From: Saprospiraceae bacterium
Lineage (GTDB): Bacteria; Bacteroidota; Bacteroidia; Chitinophagales; Saprospiraceae
Direction: 5' to 3'
Assembly (NCBI GenBank): GCA_022844265.1
Contig: JALHMA010000003.1
Span: 1 to 60,793, forward strand
Length of the DNA stretch: 60,793 bases
The position numbers were made by a program, and so were the translations under genes. The notes under the pieces are model-generated. The model saw only the letters and a program-made list of their open reading frames with translations, did not search any database and had not been told where the DNA came from. Shown piece by piece: positions 1 through 7,763 of this stretch; position 1 is the first letter of the stretch; every line of letters begins with the position of its first letter.

Positions 1-115
1 GGGCTTGCAGAACTGGCTGCGGCAGTGCCTTGGATTGTGCGTTTTGGGGTTTCCGTTTGCCACACCGCTGTACTGGGTGGGAAGCAGTTCCTCTGCGAGG
101 ATGACAAAACGCAAG

Positions 116-143
116 GAAGGCAGCCGGGAAACTGGCTGCCTTC
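116..143 (-). terminator. Hairpin downstream of ardC-like gene
   Basis: Perfect 10-bp inverted repeat GAAGGCAGCC-gggaaact-GGCTGCCTTC, followed on the minus strand by CTTGCGTTTTG. Confidence 0.5.
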
Positions 144-156
144 ACTGTGTTATGGC

Positions 157-1041
157 TCATGCGGCTTGCCGCATTTCTTCGGTGATTTCGACCTCCATTG
201 CCTCGGTTTTGAGCAGGAAATTGGCGGCTTTCTCGGCGGCGCTGGCAGCGGTCATCAGTAGGCGGGCGTCGCCGTGCAGGGCGTTTATCCAGGATTGCAG
301 GTAGGCGGCGGTGTTTTCTACCAAGTCCTCGACGACGATGCCGGAATGGGCGGCAAGGAACGAGGCGGACATCTCAGCTACGAGTTCCTCCCGGCTGTAC
401 TTTTCAGAGCCAAACGAGTTTTTGATTTCCCGGTTGAGGCGGGAAGAATGACCCGTCCAGTGGCTCAACTCGTGGAAATAAGTGTGGTAATATTTTTCCG
501 GGCTTTCAAACTCGGCGAGGTCGGGCATTAACAGTTTGTCGAACAGGGGCGAATAGGCGGGTTCGCCCTTGGCGACTTCGTGCTGGTTGCTGGAAAGGAT
601 GGCTTCACATTCGCCAATCCGGGCGGGGATGGCTTCGGGCTTTTCTTCCCGGAACATTTCAGCCGTAAAACCCTCGATGTCGAGGACGTTGAAAACCCGG
701 TACTCGGAGACGAAAGGCACAACTTTTTCAGCCTCTTTTTTAGTCTCGACCCGCTTGCCGTCGGCGTCAAAAAAGAGCATTTTCCAGAAATAGATGGGAA
801 GGGATTTTGCGCCCTTTTTGACCCGGTGCCCCGCTCCGCTGATTTGGTGGAATGTGGCAAAGCGTGGCACCTCAAAGCCGTCCAACATGAAACGGTTGAT
901 GCCCCGGTAAACATGGCCCGTGAAATGGTTGCGGGCTGCGCCCATCACAATTTGGTTCCAGGTGCGACGCCACGGCACGACGCCTTTTTCAAGCTGCGAA
1001 ATGATGCGGGCAGTCATTTCTTCAAATTTATCCTTTTTCAT
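157..1041 (-). CDS. ArdC-like antirestriction protein / zincin-like metallopeptidase (DUF1738-type)
   Basis: Internal ATG at 1041 gives MKKDKFEEMTARIISQLEKGVVPWRRTW...; HELSHWTGHSSRLNR zinc motif and EELVAEMSASFL are typical of ArdC-type proteins. Confidence 0.85.
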   Translation of the reverse strand: MKKDKFEEMTARIISQLEKGVVPWRRTWNQIVMGAARNHFTGHVYRGINRFMLDGFEVPRFATFHQISGAGHRVKKGAKSLPIYFWKMLFFDADGKRVETKKEAEKVVPFVSEYRVFNVLDIEGFTAEMFREEKPEAIPARIGECEAILSSNQHEVAKGEPAYSPLFDKLLMPDLAEFESPEKYYHTYFHELSHWTGHSSRLNREIKNSFGSEKYSREELVAEMSASFLAAHSGIVVEDLVENTAAYLQSWINALHGDARLLMTAASAAEKAANFLLKTEAMEVEITEEMRQAA

Positions 1042-1174
1042 GGCTTGGTTGATTTTTGACAAAGCAGCCCCCGTCCGCAAGAAGCGGAAAGGCTGGATTG
1101 GTTTGAAAATTTGATGTTGGAAATGCCCCCGACCTTTCAGCCGGGGGCGAGGATAGACAAACGACAACTTATTT

Positions 1175-1822
1175 TCAGGCTGCCTTTCTTTCCTCCTTGG
1201 GTGTGAACTCTGTCAGCAGGGCGGTTTGGCGTTCCTTTTCGGCTTCGATTTCTGCTCTCGTCGGCTCCAAGTGGGTGCTGTAATTCTCGGCAAAAAGCGT
1301 CTTGGCTTCCATCGTATCGGAGCGGTAGATGTGGAAATGGGTAGCTTCGATGTCCAAAATGAGGCTTCGATGTTTTTCCAGTTCCTTTTTTGGAAGCGGC
1401 GTAAAATCGAAGAAAGCCATGTAGTAGGGAGCGCCCTCTTTGTTGGTCTTTTTCTCCAGCTTCACCGTCCAAAGCACCTCGCACAAGCCCCGTTTTTCGT
1501 AGAAAAGGTCACGGGCTGCCTCGCTCAGGTTCTGGACGCTGAACCCGTGGAACATGAACACGCCGAGGTGTCCTTCCTCGTTCACAAAGTACACTTCGCA
1601 CCATTTCTTGACGGGCTGCCCGAAAAGCCCATCCTCCAAGCAGCGAAAGGCAACGGGGATGACCTTGAACGTTTCGCCGGGCTTGGTGACCTGTTGCCTT
1701 CCTTCGAGGTTCAGGACGCCTTTTCCGAGGTCAAGGCGGTAGGAGCGGGGATTGCCGGGCATGTAGCGGGTTTCGAGGGTTTCGAGTTTCTTGATGTCTG
1801 AAATCGGGAGCAGGTTTTTCAT
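1175..1822 (-). CDS. Hypothetical protein of mobile-element region
   Basis: 215-aa ORF with normal composition, same strand as and immediately upstream of the ardC-like gene. Confidence 0.6.
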   Translation of the reverse strand: MKNLLPISDIKKLETLETRYMPGNPRSYRLDLGKGVLNLEGRQQVTKPGETFKVIPVAFRCLEDGLFGQPVKKWCEVYFVNEEGHLGVFMFHGFSVQNLSEAARDLFYEKRGLCEVLWTVKLEKKTNKEGAPYYMAFFDFTPLPKKELEKHRSLILDIEATHFHIYRSDTMEAKTLFAENYSTHLEPTRAEIEAEKERQTALLTEFTPKEERKAA

Positions 1823-1933
1823 AGTAAAATAAAGTTAAATTGTTTTAAAAAAGCGTGCAGTGTTTGACCGGGATGCTGCACCCCCTGCCCAACCTGTTGC
1901 CGCACAGGGAGGGAAAAGCGCCGTTCGCTTTCA

Positions 1934-1951
1934 TCCCGACTGCAGTCGGGA
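1934..1951. repeat. Perfect 18-bp palindrome TCCCGACTGCAGTCGGGA
   Basis: Direct reading; intergenic between 1822 and 2030. Confidence 0.6.
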
Positions 1952-2029
1952 CGCAACGGGAAAGGCTATTTCTCAAAGGAATTTCTACCGAAAACTAAGC
2001 CTGAACTAACTGCGCAGCAGGGAAAAAAG

Positions 2030-2344
2030 CTAAAACGGGAGCATCCAGCCTTCCAATTCCTCGGAGACCTGTTCCGCACTTGCCCACGGGGCGGCATGGA
2101 CGGAATAATGCCCCTTGCCATAAGGCACGACCAAGCGGATGAACCTCATGCCCTCCTCTTTTGCCTTGCCGGGGCAGGCGATTTCTGGGAAGAAATACGG
2201 GGGTGGGAGAAAGACCTTGAACTGCCTGAAAATAGGCTCGATGTCAAAAGGGAACTCGATGGAAGGTGGCGGCTCCATCTGCCGCTCGGCGTAGGCTATA
2301 CGGGCAGCCTCAACGCTTTGTGCGAGGTAAGTTGTGCTTGTCAT
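2030..2344 (-). CDS. Small hypothetical protein
   Basis: ORF from MTSTTYLAQSVEAARIAYAERQMEPP...; preceded on the minus strand by TATCTTTA and the GTTAATC..AAATAAATGAC leader. Confidence 0.5.
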   Translation of the reverse strand: MTSTTYLAQSVEAARIAYAERQMEPPPSIEFPFDIEPIFRQFKVFLPPPYFFPEIACPGKAKEEGMRFIRLVVPYGKGHYSVHAAPWASAEQVSEELEGWMLPF

Positions 2345-2374
2345 TTTGTCATTTATTTTGCGATTAACAATACC

Positions 2375-2405
2375 TAAAGATAAACTGAATGTTTGAATTA
2401 AACAA
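2375..2405 (-). promoter_or_regulatory. Putative Bacteroidota-type promoter, copy 1
   Basis: Minus strand: TTGTTT-N17-TATCTTTA, followed by leader GTTAATCGCAAAATAAATGAC (2348-2368). Confidence 0.5.
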
Positions 2406-2448
2406 CTGATTGTCAAGTGTTTAGATACATTTTTTTATCTTCAAATTA

Positions 2449-2990
2449 TCAAAAAAGACGGCCACTAAAAGCAGGCAAAAACCACCAACCACCGCCCAAA
2501 AAAGACCAACCACCCCACCCGGAAGGAGGCACCACACCTACTGGCAGGAACACCAGCACCGGGACGCCCAAACCAGCGGCAAGGGCGCACTCAGACCAAG
2601 AACCAGAGCCTCCCGAAACCCAGGAACGGCGGGGAGCAACACCAGCCGGGCAAGCCCCACCCGGAAAGCAGACCCACAGCGGGGCGGGCGAAGCCGCCAA
2701 AGCCCGAACCAAGGCAGCAGCACGGGCAGCAAAGGCACGGCTGCCCAAGCCACAGAAGGCAGGGGCAGCGGCACTAAAGAACTGGCAACCGGGAAAGGCA
2801 GCCGCCACCAGCGACGGCGCACCTGCACCGCAGGAAGTAAGAACCGAGGAAACCGGAACACCCGCACCACGGAGCGAAGCAACAAAAGCAGCAGCGGCGG
2901 CACCAGAACAAGGGGAAGGGCGGCGACTGCCACCCACCCCAAAGGAAGAAAAAGAAGAAAGCGCCAACGATGGGCGGGCTACTGGATGTG
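2449..2990. other. T-depleted (+ strand) / A-depleted (- strand) module body
   Basis: Hand count: 11 T in 480 nt at 2461-2940. Stop codons are nearly impossible on either strand, so long ORFs overlap on both strands. Confidence 0.85.
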
Positions 2991-3015
2991 GTGTCATTTA
3001 TTTTGATTAACTTCT

Positions 3016-3046
3016 ACAAGATACAACGATAAAATAACATAAACAA
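3016..3046 (-). promoter_or_regulatory. Putative promoter, copy 2, with leader GTTAATCAAAATAAATGAC at 2993-3011
   Basis: Minus strand: TTGTTT-N17-TATCTTGT; same architecture and spacing as copy 1. Confidence 0.5.
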
Positions 3047-3280
3047 CTGAAAATCAAATGATTGCAAAAATATTTTTAAAAATAAACTGACCTAAAAGCA
3101 ACGCAACCAAGCAAGGCGGAAGCCTACCGAAACGCCGCAAAAGCCCCTTAAATGCCAAAACAAATCAAACTGCAAATACCGCTGAATGCCACGCTGCGGA
3201 GCTTCTTCGAACTGCAAATCCAGCTTGATGTGCAGAGCGCCAGCGGAGCATTTGATAATGCGCAAGTGGGCTGAACGGCG

Positions 3281-3306
3281 CAAATAAAAGCCCCGTGCGT
3301 CGGGGC
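3281..3306 (-). terminator. Rho-independent terminator on minus strand
   Basis: Minus strand: GCCCC-gacgcac-GGGGC followed by TTTTATTTG. Confidence 0.5.
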
Positions 3307-3580
3307 GGGGGCGATAGTGTGGGTAGAGCGGAGTGGAGCCTCATTGAAGGCAATACAGCTATCATTGCCAGAATGGAGTGGAGGCCAAACCATAAAGCTG
3401 CGGCAGGAAATTGCGGAACGAAGCTGCGCTCGCCCTACTCAGCGAAGGCGCAAGCGAAGTGGAGCACGATATTGTTGCCAGAATGGAATGGAGGCTGTAC
3501 TGAAAAGGGAGCGGGCAGAGCGACCGGAAAAATGCCGATTTTCAGTGCGTGGAATGGCGAGGGTTTGCTATCTTTGGAAC

Positions 3581-3598
3581 GTCATTTATTTGATTAAC
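3581..3598 (-). repeat. Third copy of module leader motif (minus strand GTTAATCAAATAAATGAC)
   Basis: GTCATTTATTTGATTAAC on +, matching 2348-2368 and 2993-3011. Confidence 0.6.
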
Positions 3599-3850
3599 AA
3601 TGTTATTCAAATCAGGGCTGTTCCTTTGGGGTGGCCCTTTTTTGTTGGCAGATTACGCTACAACTCATAGCACCCTCAGACAAACTGGGCTATGTTCAAG
3701 TTTTACTGCAAAAGACAATTTTCCAGAACAATGTGTGCAGATTAAGATAGGAAGCACAGCTTCCACTTTTTAATCTTTATTTAATCAAGCCAATTCGCCA
3801 TTTCCCGTGGTATTGCGGAGTTTTGGTCTATCATTGTCCACTACTTTCTT

Positions 3851-4513
3851 ATGAATCAACCAACCATACTTATTGTCGAAGACGAGCCCAAGGTCGCTGC
3901 CTATACGCGAAAGGGCTTGGAGGAAAACGGCTTTACCGTTGACCATGCAGCCGATGGGGCGGTAGGGGGGCATTTGGCGGAAACCAACACTTACGACCTC
4001 GTCCTGTTGGACCTCAACCTTCCCTTCAAAAGTGGCTATGAGATATGCCGCAGCCTGAAAGCCCAAAAACCCAGCGTCCCAGTCATCATGATAACGGCGA
4101 TGGGCGACATTGATAAGAAAATCAGCGGCTTCGACGCCGGGGCGGACGACTACATCGTGAAGCCTTTCGATTTCCGGGAACTGCTGGCCAGGATTCGGGT
4201 ATCGTTGAAGCGGAATGCAGCTGTCGAACAGGAAGGCGGCGGCGAAAATATCCTACGATTCGCTGACCTGCAAATGAACCTCAACGAAAAGACCGTGACC
4301 CGCCAAGGAATCCCCATTTCGTTGACCATCAGAGAGCTAAACCTGTTGGAGTTCCTGATGCGCCGCAATGGCCGCATCGCCAGCCGCTCAGAAATCAGCG
4401 AGCACGTCTGGGAACTTAACTTTGACACAGGCACGAACACGGTTGACGTGTACATCAACTTTTTGCGAAAGAAGATTGACAAAAACTTGAATCCACTCAA
4501 AACGGTAGAGTAA
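3851..4513 (+). CDS. OmpR/PhoB-family response regulator (CusR-like), C-terminus truncated
   Basis: Receiver domain (ILIVEDEPKVAAYTRKGLEENGF, LLDLNLP, DDYIVKPF) plus winged helix; ends INFLRKKIDKNLNPLKTVE* without the usual GMGYVL end. Confidence 0.85.
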   Translation: MNQPTILIVEDEPKVAAYTRKGLEENGFTVDHAADGAVGGHLAETNTYDLVLLDLNLPFKSGYEICRSLKAQKPSVPVIMITAMGDIDKKISGFDAGADDYIVKPFDFRELLARIRVSLKRNAAVEQEGGGENILRFADLQMNLNEKTVTRQGIPISLTIRELNLLEFLMRRNGRIASRSEISEHVWELNFDTGTNTVDVYINFLRKKIDKNLNPLKTVE

Positions 4514-4586
4514 GACAATTTAGGTAAAAGATTATGTTTTTGAAAATCTGCAAAAAATAAGAATTTAAACCCTAACTCTGAGGTAC

Positions 4587-4612
4587 TCCCCAATGGTTGG
4601 GCCGTTTTTAGG
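4587..4612 (+). terminator. Terminator-like hairpin
   Basis: CCCAA-tgg-TTGGG followed by ccGTTTTT. Confidence 0.4.
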
Positions 4613-4617
4613 GGATT

Positions 4618-5415
4618 CTAATTTTTGATATTTAGTTTTCCTCTGTTTAATCCAATAAAATTAATGCTCTCATAAAGTAAAGAGGCATTGATTAATAAGC
4701 GGTCAAGTTCTTGTTCAAAAAACTGTGAGGTATAATCATTCCATTTGTTTGGATTTTTCATGAGTTCCTTAAAGCTATTTCCAAGTGTAGTAATGTATTT
4801 TTTTTTTGCGAGGGCATCATTAATAAATATAGGAGGATATAAATCGTACATCAACATCCAGTTTTTTGCAATTCTTGTTACACGTCCATTTCCATCCACA
4901 AAAGGGTGTATTCTAATTAACTCGTGATGAAAATATGTTGCTCTAATAATAGGGCTTGAAATAGTTTGTATTTTATAAAACAGTTCAGAAACCAATTGAG
5001 GAACTATTGTTGGTTCGGGACAGATGTGGTATCCTATCTGAACAAGAGATTGTCTGTATCGGTTGGGATGAATGGCATTAGTTTCGGGGGAAACTAAGCG
5101 AAGTAGCTGAAATAATTGCACTTCTTTTTCAAAATTATTTTGTAAAATAATTTCTTCAATAACAAAGTCAAGTGATACTTTTAGATTTCGTAAATACTCC
5201 TTGGCTTCTTCTTCGTTTTGAGCTTCCATTTGAGCATTTTTTATACCAACAAGTTCTTTTAGATTGTGCATTCCAGTTAAATAAATGTCTAAAAGGTCAT
5301 CATCAAGGTGATGTCTGCTATAAATAATTAGTCTGTAAATTGACTTTATGATGTTGTCAATTTCATCTATCTTGTTTTGATTTATTTGAATAATATTTAC
5401 TGGTAATAATTCCAT
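4618..5415 (-). CDS. Fic family protein
   Basis: HPFVDGNGRVTRIAKNWML matches the Fic motif HPFx(D/E)GNGRxxR; start at MELLPVNI. Confidence 0.9.
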   Translation of the reverse strand: MELLPVNIIQINQNKIDEIDNIIKSIYRLIIYSRHHLDDDLLDIYLTGMHNLKELVGIKNAQMEAQNEEEAKEYLRNLKVSLDFVIEEIILQNNFEKEVQLFQLLRLVSPETNAIHPNRYRQSLVQIGYHICPEPTIVPQLVSELFYKIQTISSPIIRATYFHHELIRIHPFVDGNGRVTRIAKNWMLMYDLYPPIFINDALAKKKYITTLGNSFKELMKNPNKWNDYTSQFFEQELDRLLINASLLYESINFIGLNRGKLNIKN

Positions 5416-5525
5416 TTTGTCTGTTTGTATGTCGTTGTTGTGTTGTTCGTTACGCTTGCACCTAAGAGCATGTTTGGTTTGTGGGGGATTTGTGCGACTG
5501 TTAAAAGTGAGTGCTTTGTGGAATG

Positions 5526-5652
5526 GTATACTTCGTACCAATAGGTTTTGTGAAATGGTACACAATGGAGGGCGGAATTTATTCCGCCACACATGGCACG
5601 GCGGAATAGATTCCGCCCTCCATTTGCACAAAACCTATTAGCGCCGAGTATA
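5526..5652. repeat. Nested inverted repeat, MITE-like/non-autonomous palindromic element
   Basis: AATAGGTTTTGTG...CACAAAACCTATT outer arms and AATGGAGGGCGGAAT...ATTCCGCCCTCCATT inner arms. Confidence 0.55.
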
Positions 5653-5674
5653 AGTCGTCAATTTATTCGCTTAC

Positions 5675-6322
5675 TTATTGCGAACCCAAATTCATTGTCT
5701 CGGGATAAAATGTTACTTCTCCTGTTGTAATTTCGTGACTGCCGCCAACAATTCCGATTTGTCCGCTCTCAATCATTTCTTTTAGAATTGGACTACGCTC
5801 CGTAATGCTTTTAACGGTTCGTTTTACATTGATGGCCGCCACTTTTTCCACAAATTCCCCGTTGCCTGAATTGCGGTTTTCAGTAGTAGTCAATTCATCC
5901 TCAACGGCTGGTCTTATTTTGGTTAGCAAAGCCGTCAGGTTGCCCATTTCCACATGGTCGCAAGCCCCTTTTACCGCACCGCACTTGGTATGACCCAATA
6001 CGACAATGATTTTTGAGCCGGCGACTTTGCAGCCGAATTCCATGCTGCCCAGTATATCCTCGTTGATGATGTTTCCGGCAATACGGACACTAAAAATATC
6101 GCCCAACCCTTGGTCAAAAATCAGTTCGGCGGAAGTCCTGCTGTCAATACAACTCAGGATAACCGCAAAAGGGTGTTGACCGTCCGACGTTTCATTTGCC
6201 TGTTGCAAAAGATTCCGGTTCACTTTCAAGTTGTTGACAAACCGTTTGTTCCCTTCCTGTAACAATCCCAACGCCATGGAAGGTGTGATTGCATCTTGCA
6301 TTTCCTTAGTCAAGGTCTTCAT
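5675..6322 (-). CDS. Beta-class carbonic anhydrase
   Basis: CIDSRTSAELIFDQGLGDIFSVRIAGNI and VLGHTKCGAVKGA motifs. Confidence 0.92.
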   Translation of the reverse strand: MKTLTKEMQDAITPSMALGLLQEGNKRFVNNLKVNRNLLQQANETSDGQHPFAVILSCIDSRTSAELIFDQGLGDIFSVRIAGNIINEDILGSMEFGCKVAGSKIIVVLGHTKCGAVKGACDHVEMGNLTALLTKIRPAVEDELTTTENRNSGNGEFVEKVAAINVKRTVKSITERSPILKEMIESGQIGIVGGSHEITTGEVTFYPETMNLGSQ

Positions 6323-6539
6323 CTATTTATTTTTGTAACTACTTAGGTACTCTAATCCATTGATTTTCAATGAATTACTATATCTTGAAAAGATAATTTA
6401 AGTCAAAAAATTATAGGCTGTTTAATTTCTTTGCAATAAAAATTGGGTTTTGTTAAATTATTGCTAGTCAAGCTCCACTTTTCAAGGGAAAAATTTGAAA
6501 TCGTCAAAAAAAAGAACCTAAGTAGTTACTTATTTTTTT

Positions 6540-6725
6540 AATGATGGTGAATGAAAATTTGTGTTCTGGAAGTACCGCTTTTTGAGTGCTGAAACACCTT
6601 ATTTTGCTTGGTTCACCATTCAAAAAAACGGTACTTCCGTATTCATGCGACTGGTTCAATGAAATTGATTTTCTCAACGGTGATGTTTTTGGTTTTCGCA
6701 TTGCTCTCATAATTTTTTGTCAACT
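6540..6725. repeat. Duplicated copy of the sulP 3' end and downstream hairpin (partner 7660-7850)
   Basis: Near-identical DNA; encodes ELTKNYESNAKTKNITVEKINFIEPVA versus the true C-terminus ELIKNYESNAKTRNITVERINFIEPVA. Confidence 0.75.
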
Positions 6726-6967
6726 CGGAGTAAGAAACACTACTAAAAAAAATGATTAATAGCGTACATTTGAACTTCATATAAAAAGGGTACAAAGTGG
6801 CCGTATCATAAAACGGTTTTTCGCCTCCTGCGAAAAATTTAATTTCAACACTGAGGCACAGAGGCGCATAGTACGGAATAATCCTCTGAGCCTTAGCGTC
6901 TCTGTATTCATTAATTCGCTGCACCGTAGGCGCAACTGACTTATGATACAGCCCCTTTGTTGCAATT

Positions 6968-7657
6968 TTATTTTGTTGCAGGTGCGAAGGGCAAAGAGGA
7001 CTTATGAACTATAATTCTTAATTTCCCATCTTTCCCTTTTTTGAAAACCCAAGTTTTATCCACCATCACTTCTTTCCCATCTTTACCTGTTACCCAAACA
7101 TTGCCCATTGTAATTGCTACAGAGCCATAAATTTGGATTCCTTCATTTTTTTCTCCTGAATTGTCATAACGAGCCTTTACCCAAGGTGTCAAAGCAAAAC
7201 CTTTGTCGTTGGGATAAGCTGGGTCTCCACCGACAAAGTAAGCTAACGCTCCTTTTTTGTCGTTTCTGAATGTTTGGTCTCCATAAGCCAAAGTGGGCTT
7301 AAAGAAAACTTTGCCTTGGTCGTAGTTGTAAGCATCGGAAAGCACTTTTTCAGCAAAGGCCTTGTAGTCGCCGCCTTCTTCCTTGATTTGTCCAATCTTT
7401 ACCAAGGCATCGCACCATGCCTGTTGTGCTGCATTCACTTCATCGTAGGTCACTATCGTTTGTGCTCCTTCTTCTACATAGACCAAGCCTAAGTCGTCAA
7501 TTACTTTTTGTACGCTTTCGGTTGTTTGAGCAACTATTTTGTTTGCTTCTTCCTTGGCTTTTTCTGTTACTTGGTTGCAAGATGTTGCTAAACTCGCAAT
7601 TACGAGTAAAACCAATGTAGCAGTAAATTTTGTTTTTCTTTGCATTTTTCTTTGCAT
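6968..7657 (-). CDS. Secreted lipoprotein of unknown function
   Basis: Signal peptide with lipobox-like SLATSC; 229 aa. Confidence 0.7.
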   Translation of the reverse strand: MQRKMQRKTKFTATLVLLVIASLATSCNQVTEKAKEEANKIVAQTTESVQKVIDDLGLVYVEEGAQTIVTYDEVNAAQQAWCDALVKIGQIKEEGGDYKAFAEKVLSDAYNYDQGKVFFKPTLAYGDQTFRNDKKGALAYFVGGDPAYPNDKGFALTPWVKARYDNSGEKNEGIQIYGSVAITMGNVWVTGKDGKEVMVDKTWVFKKGKDGKLRIIVHKSSLPFAPATK

Positions 7658-7763
7658 TTTAATGATTGTGAATGAAAATTTATGTTCAAGAAGTACCGCT
7701 TTTTAAGTGCTGAAACACCTTATTTTGCTTGGTTCACCATTCAAAAAAACGGTACTTCCGTAT

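Noticed and set aside
2417-3010. 197-aa + strand ORF and overlapping 182-aa and 134-aa minus-strand ORFs called as genes
   Set aside because: Base depletion removes stop codons from both strands, so open frames are expected; low-complexity composition, no recognisable family. The 182-aa minus ORF does begin at the leader ATG, so coding is not excluded.
2348-3598. Diversity-generating retroelement
   Set aside because: The A-depletion is suggestive, but no reverse transcriptase, Avd-like gene or template/variable repeat pair was found in this window; kept only as a hypothesis.
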